From: Nostoc sp. PCC 7107
GTDB lineage: Bacteria > Cyanobacteriota > Cyanobacteriia > Cyanobacteriales > Nostocaceae
NCBI RefSeq assembly: GCF_000316625.1
Contig: NC_019676.1
Span: forward strand, 855,001-919,000
DNA: 64,000 nucleotides
Direction: 5' to 3'
Shown here: in pieces, positions 62,923 through 64,000 of the stretch
How positions within the stretch are numbered: the stretch's first letter is position 1
Layout of the letters: each line of letters begins with the position of its first letter
Program-made: the position numbers and the translations under genes
Notes under the pieces: model-generated
What the model was told of the DNA's origin: nothing
Seen by the model: only the letters and a program-made list of their open reading frames with translations
Database searches by the model: none

Positions 62923-63319
62923 ACTTTACCTGCGATCGCTCCGATTACAACCAATTACACAAACATCTTTTTGAGAAGCTTACAGGATACTTATAGCAGG
63001 GGACAGGTAAGAGATGAGAGGTAATAGACGACAGGTGACAGGTGACAAGTAATAGCTGATAGAGTGAAAAGCTTTGCGGTGTCTAAGTTTTATCATTTTT
63101 ATGATGCTCTCAACTATGTTTTGCTGGCAAAAATTTTGTTTGTTGAGATGGGGTTGCAGGGTTTAGGGAAAATATTAACCTCACGCCCCTTTTTCATGAT
63201 TTATTTCTCTCAGACATTTAAAATTACGCAAAATCTAGGTAAAATAAAAATGCCCTAGGGGGGGATTTTTAGGTATGTTATCTTAAATAAGATAAAGTTT
63301 AGTTACAATTATTAAAACT
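62923..63319. other. Intergenic region between uppP and the DUF3120 gene
   Basis: A/G-rich short repeats (GACAGGTGACAGGTGACAAG) lie at 63030-63050. A plus-strand frame of 64 codons at 63064-63258 has no recognisable family and is not called. CCCTAGGGGGGG near 63252 is a short palindrome. Confidence 0.4.
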
Positions 63320-64000
63320 TTGATTAATAATACTTTGTTTACTTACAACGCTTCTACAACAGCTATAGATAAGGACTTGCCCGTAAAGAATGCGGGGAAC
63401 CTAGGTATAGAAGAATTAGAATCTACACTTTCTGCGTCCCCATCTTTACCATTGTTAATATCGTCCCGACAAACTTGGTTAGTGTTGGTGGCAGCGGTGT
63501 TTTTAGTATCAGTCCCAGTATTTATTGAAGCACCACTAGTGCGATCGCTCCCCAGTCTTAGTTTAGCAATGACTGGATTTTGGGTTTGGCTCAGTTTTCG
63601 CTTAATGTCACGCCCTGCAACATACCTGTGGGGGGATTTACTCTTAGGCTTTAGCTGGAGTTGGTTAGCAGGGGCAATTTATTGGGGTTGGTTACGTTGG
63701 GAACCTGTATGGCATTTACCATTAGAATCTATCGGCTTACCATTTGCTTGCTGGTGTCTGGTGAGAAACTGGTGCAAGGTTGGTAACTGGTTTTATTTAG
63801 GCTCCTTGTTCGGCACAGTTTTAACCGATGTATATTTCTATATAGTTGACCTCATGCCTTATTGGCGACAAATTATGCAGGTGGAACCTGACAGCGTGTC
63901 ACCGATTTTACAAGCTGCTGTTGCTCAAGTCCAAACACCTTGGGGTCAAGCTTGGGCTGTAGCATTGGCATTAATATTATTAGCAGCCGGAATTTTACCT
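63320..64000 (+). CDS. DUF3120 membrane protein, C-terminus missing
   Basis: A frame runs open from at least 63320 to the window edge (227 codons). TTG 63320 is the earliest useful start codon after an in-frame stop at 63293; an internal start is possible. The product has membrane helices with WLVLVAAVFLVSVPVFIEAP, LSLAMTGFWVWLSF and LWGDLLLGFSWSWLAGAIYW, then GSLFGTVLTDVYFYIVDLMP and a last helix WAVALALILLAAGILP. This fits the cyanobacterial DUF3120 family, whose function is unknown. Start is uncertain. Confidence 0.72.
   Translation, partial: MINNTLFTYNASTTAIDKDLPVKNAGNLGIEELESTLSASPSLPLLISSRQTWLVLVAAVFLVSVPVFIEAPLVRSLPSLSLAMTGFWVWLSFRLMSRPATYLWGDLLLGFSWSWLAGAIYWGWLRWEPVWHLPLESIGLPFACWCLVRNWCKVGNWFYLGSLFGTVLTDVYFYIVDLMPYWRQIMQVEPDSVSPILQAAVAQVQTPWGQAWAVALALILLAAGILP

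Noticed and set aside
63064-63258. 64-codon plus-strand frame before the DUF3120 gene
   Set aside because: It follows repeat-rich DNA, has no ribosome site and no recognisable similarity; a chance frame is as likely.
1-64000. tRNA, rRNA, CRISPR arrays, insertion sequences or prophage genes
   Set aside because: No T-loop-like GGTTCRANNCC within a cloverleaf context, no regularly spaced repeats of CRISPR length and no transposase, integrase or phage structural proteins were found by reading.

Overview
The window looks like chromosome of a filamentous, heterocyst-forming cyanobacterium of the Nostoc/Anabaena type. HIP1 octamers (GCGATCGC) are scattered throughout, short heptanucleotide tandem repeats lie between genes, and several genes belong to the heterocyst programme: a glycolipid-layer cluster (hgdB, hgdC, hgdA, hglT), patB/cnfR, a nif-type ferredoxin, a heterocyst-type cytochrome c oxidase operon and the complete hyp set for NiFe-hydrogenase maturation. 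I found no tRNA or rRNA gene, insertion sequence, prophage or CRISPR array.

Layout. 1-2.2 kb: the start of a small conserved gene and a ParB-domain protein joined to a methyltransferase-like domain that lacks its catalytic motif. 2.4-11.2 kb (+): an NtcA-type promoter candidate followed by a DevB-like fusion protein, DevC-like permease, nucleotide-sugar epimerase, DUF2141 protein, two duplicated GT2 glycosyltransferases and a GT4 enzyme matching HglT. 11.3-18.3 kb: an HTH-AAA ATPase, an orphan protein, an NmrA-like reductase, a HlyD-family protein and an ADP-ribosylglycohydrolase. 18.8-23.4 kb (+): dnaK (DnaK2 type), then a FIST sensor protein and a histidine kinase. 23.5-26.5 kb (-): two three-gene operons, one with a luciferase-like monooxygenase and two unknowns, one with three unknowns. 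26.5-27.6 kb: a gene-free stretch with a repeated 10-mer, a terminator and two NtcA-like boxes ahead of cysK.

28.6-37.8 kb: an ArsC-like nitrogenase-associated protein, a cysteine-dioxygenase-like cupin, a TPR-like protein, ctaE-ctaD-ctaC and fdxB on the minus strand, with patB/cnfR divergent from fdxB. 38.0-47.3 kb (-): hypB, hypA, hypE, a tautomerase-like gene, hypD, hypC and hypF, preceded by an NHL-repeat gene and a sorbosone-dehydrogenase-like lipoprotein. 47.4-57.5 kb (-): a NACHT NTPase, a receiver-kinase hybrid, a receiver-EAL protein and a 1697-residue CBS/10-PAS kinase. 57.7-64 kb: a GHL10-like glycosidase, a TIGR03279 radical-SAM protein, UppP and the start of a DUF3120 membrane protein.

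Much of this serves one cell type. The hgd/hgl genes make the gas-limiting glycolipid layer; the oxidase removes residual O2; PatB/CnfR and FdxB support nitrogenase; the Hyp proteins mature the hydrogenase that recycles H2. The most unexplained observations are the 26.5-27.6 kb intergenic region, the repeat-derived insertion inside hypF, the ParB/pseudo-methyltransferase, the orphan protein at 13.3 kb, and the long co-directional run from a NACHT gene into hyp.
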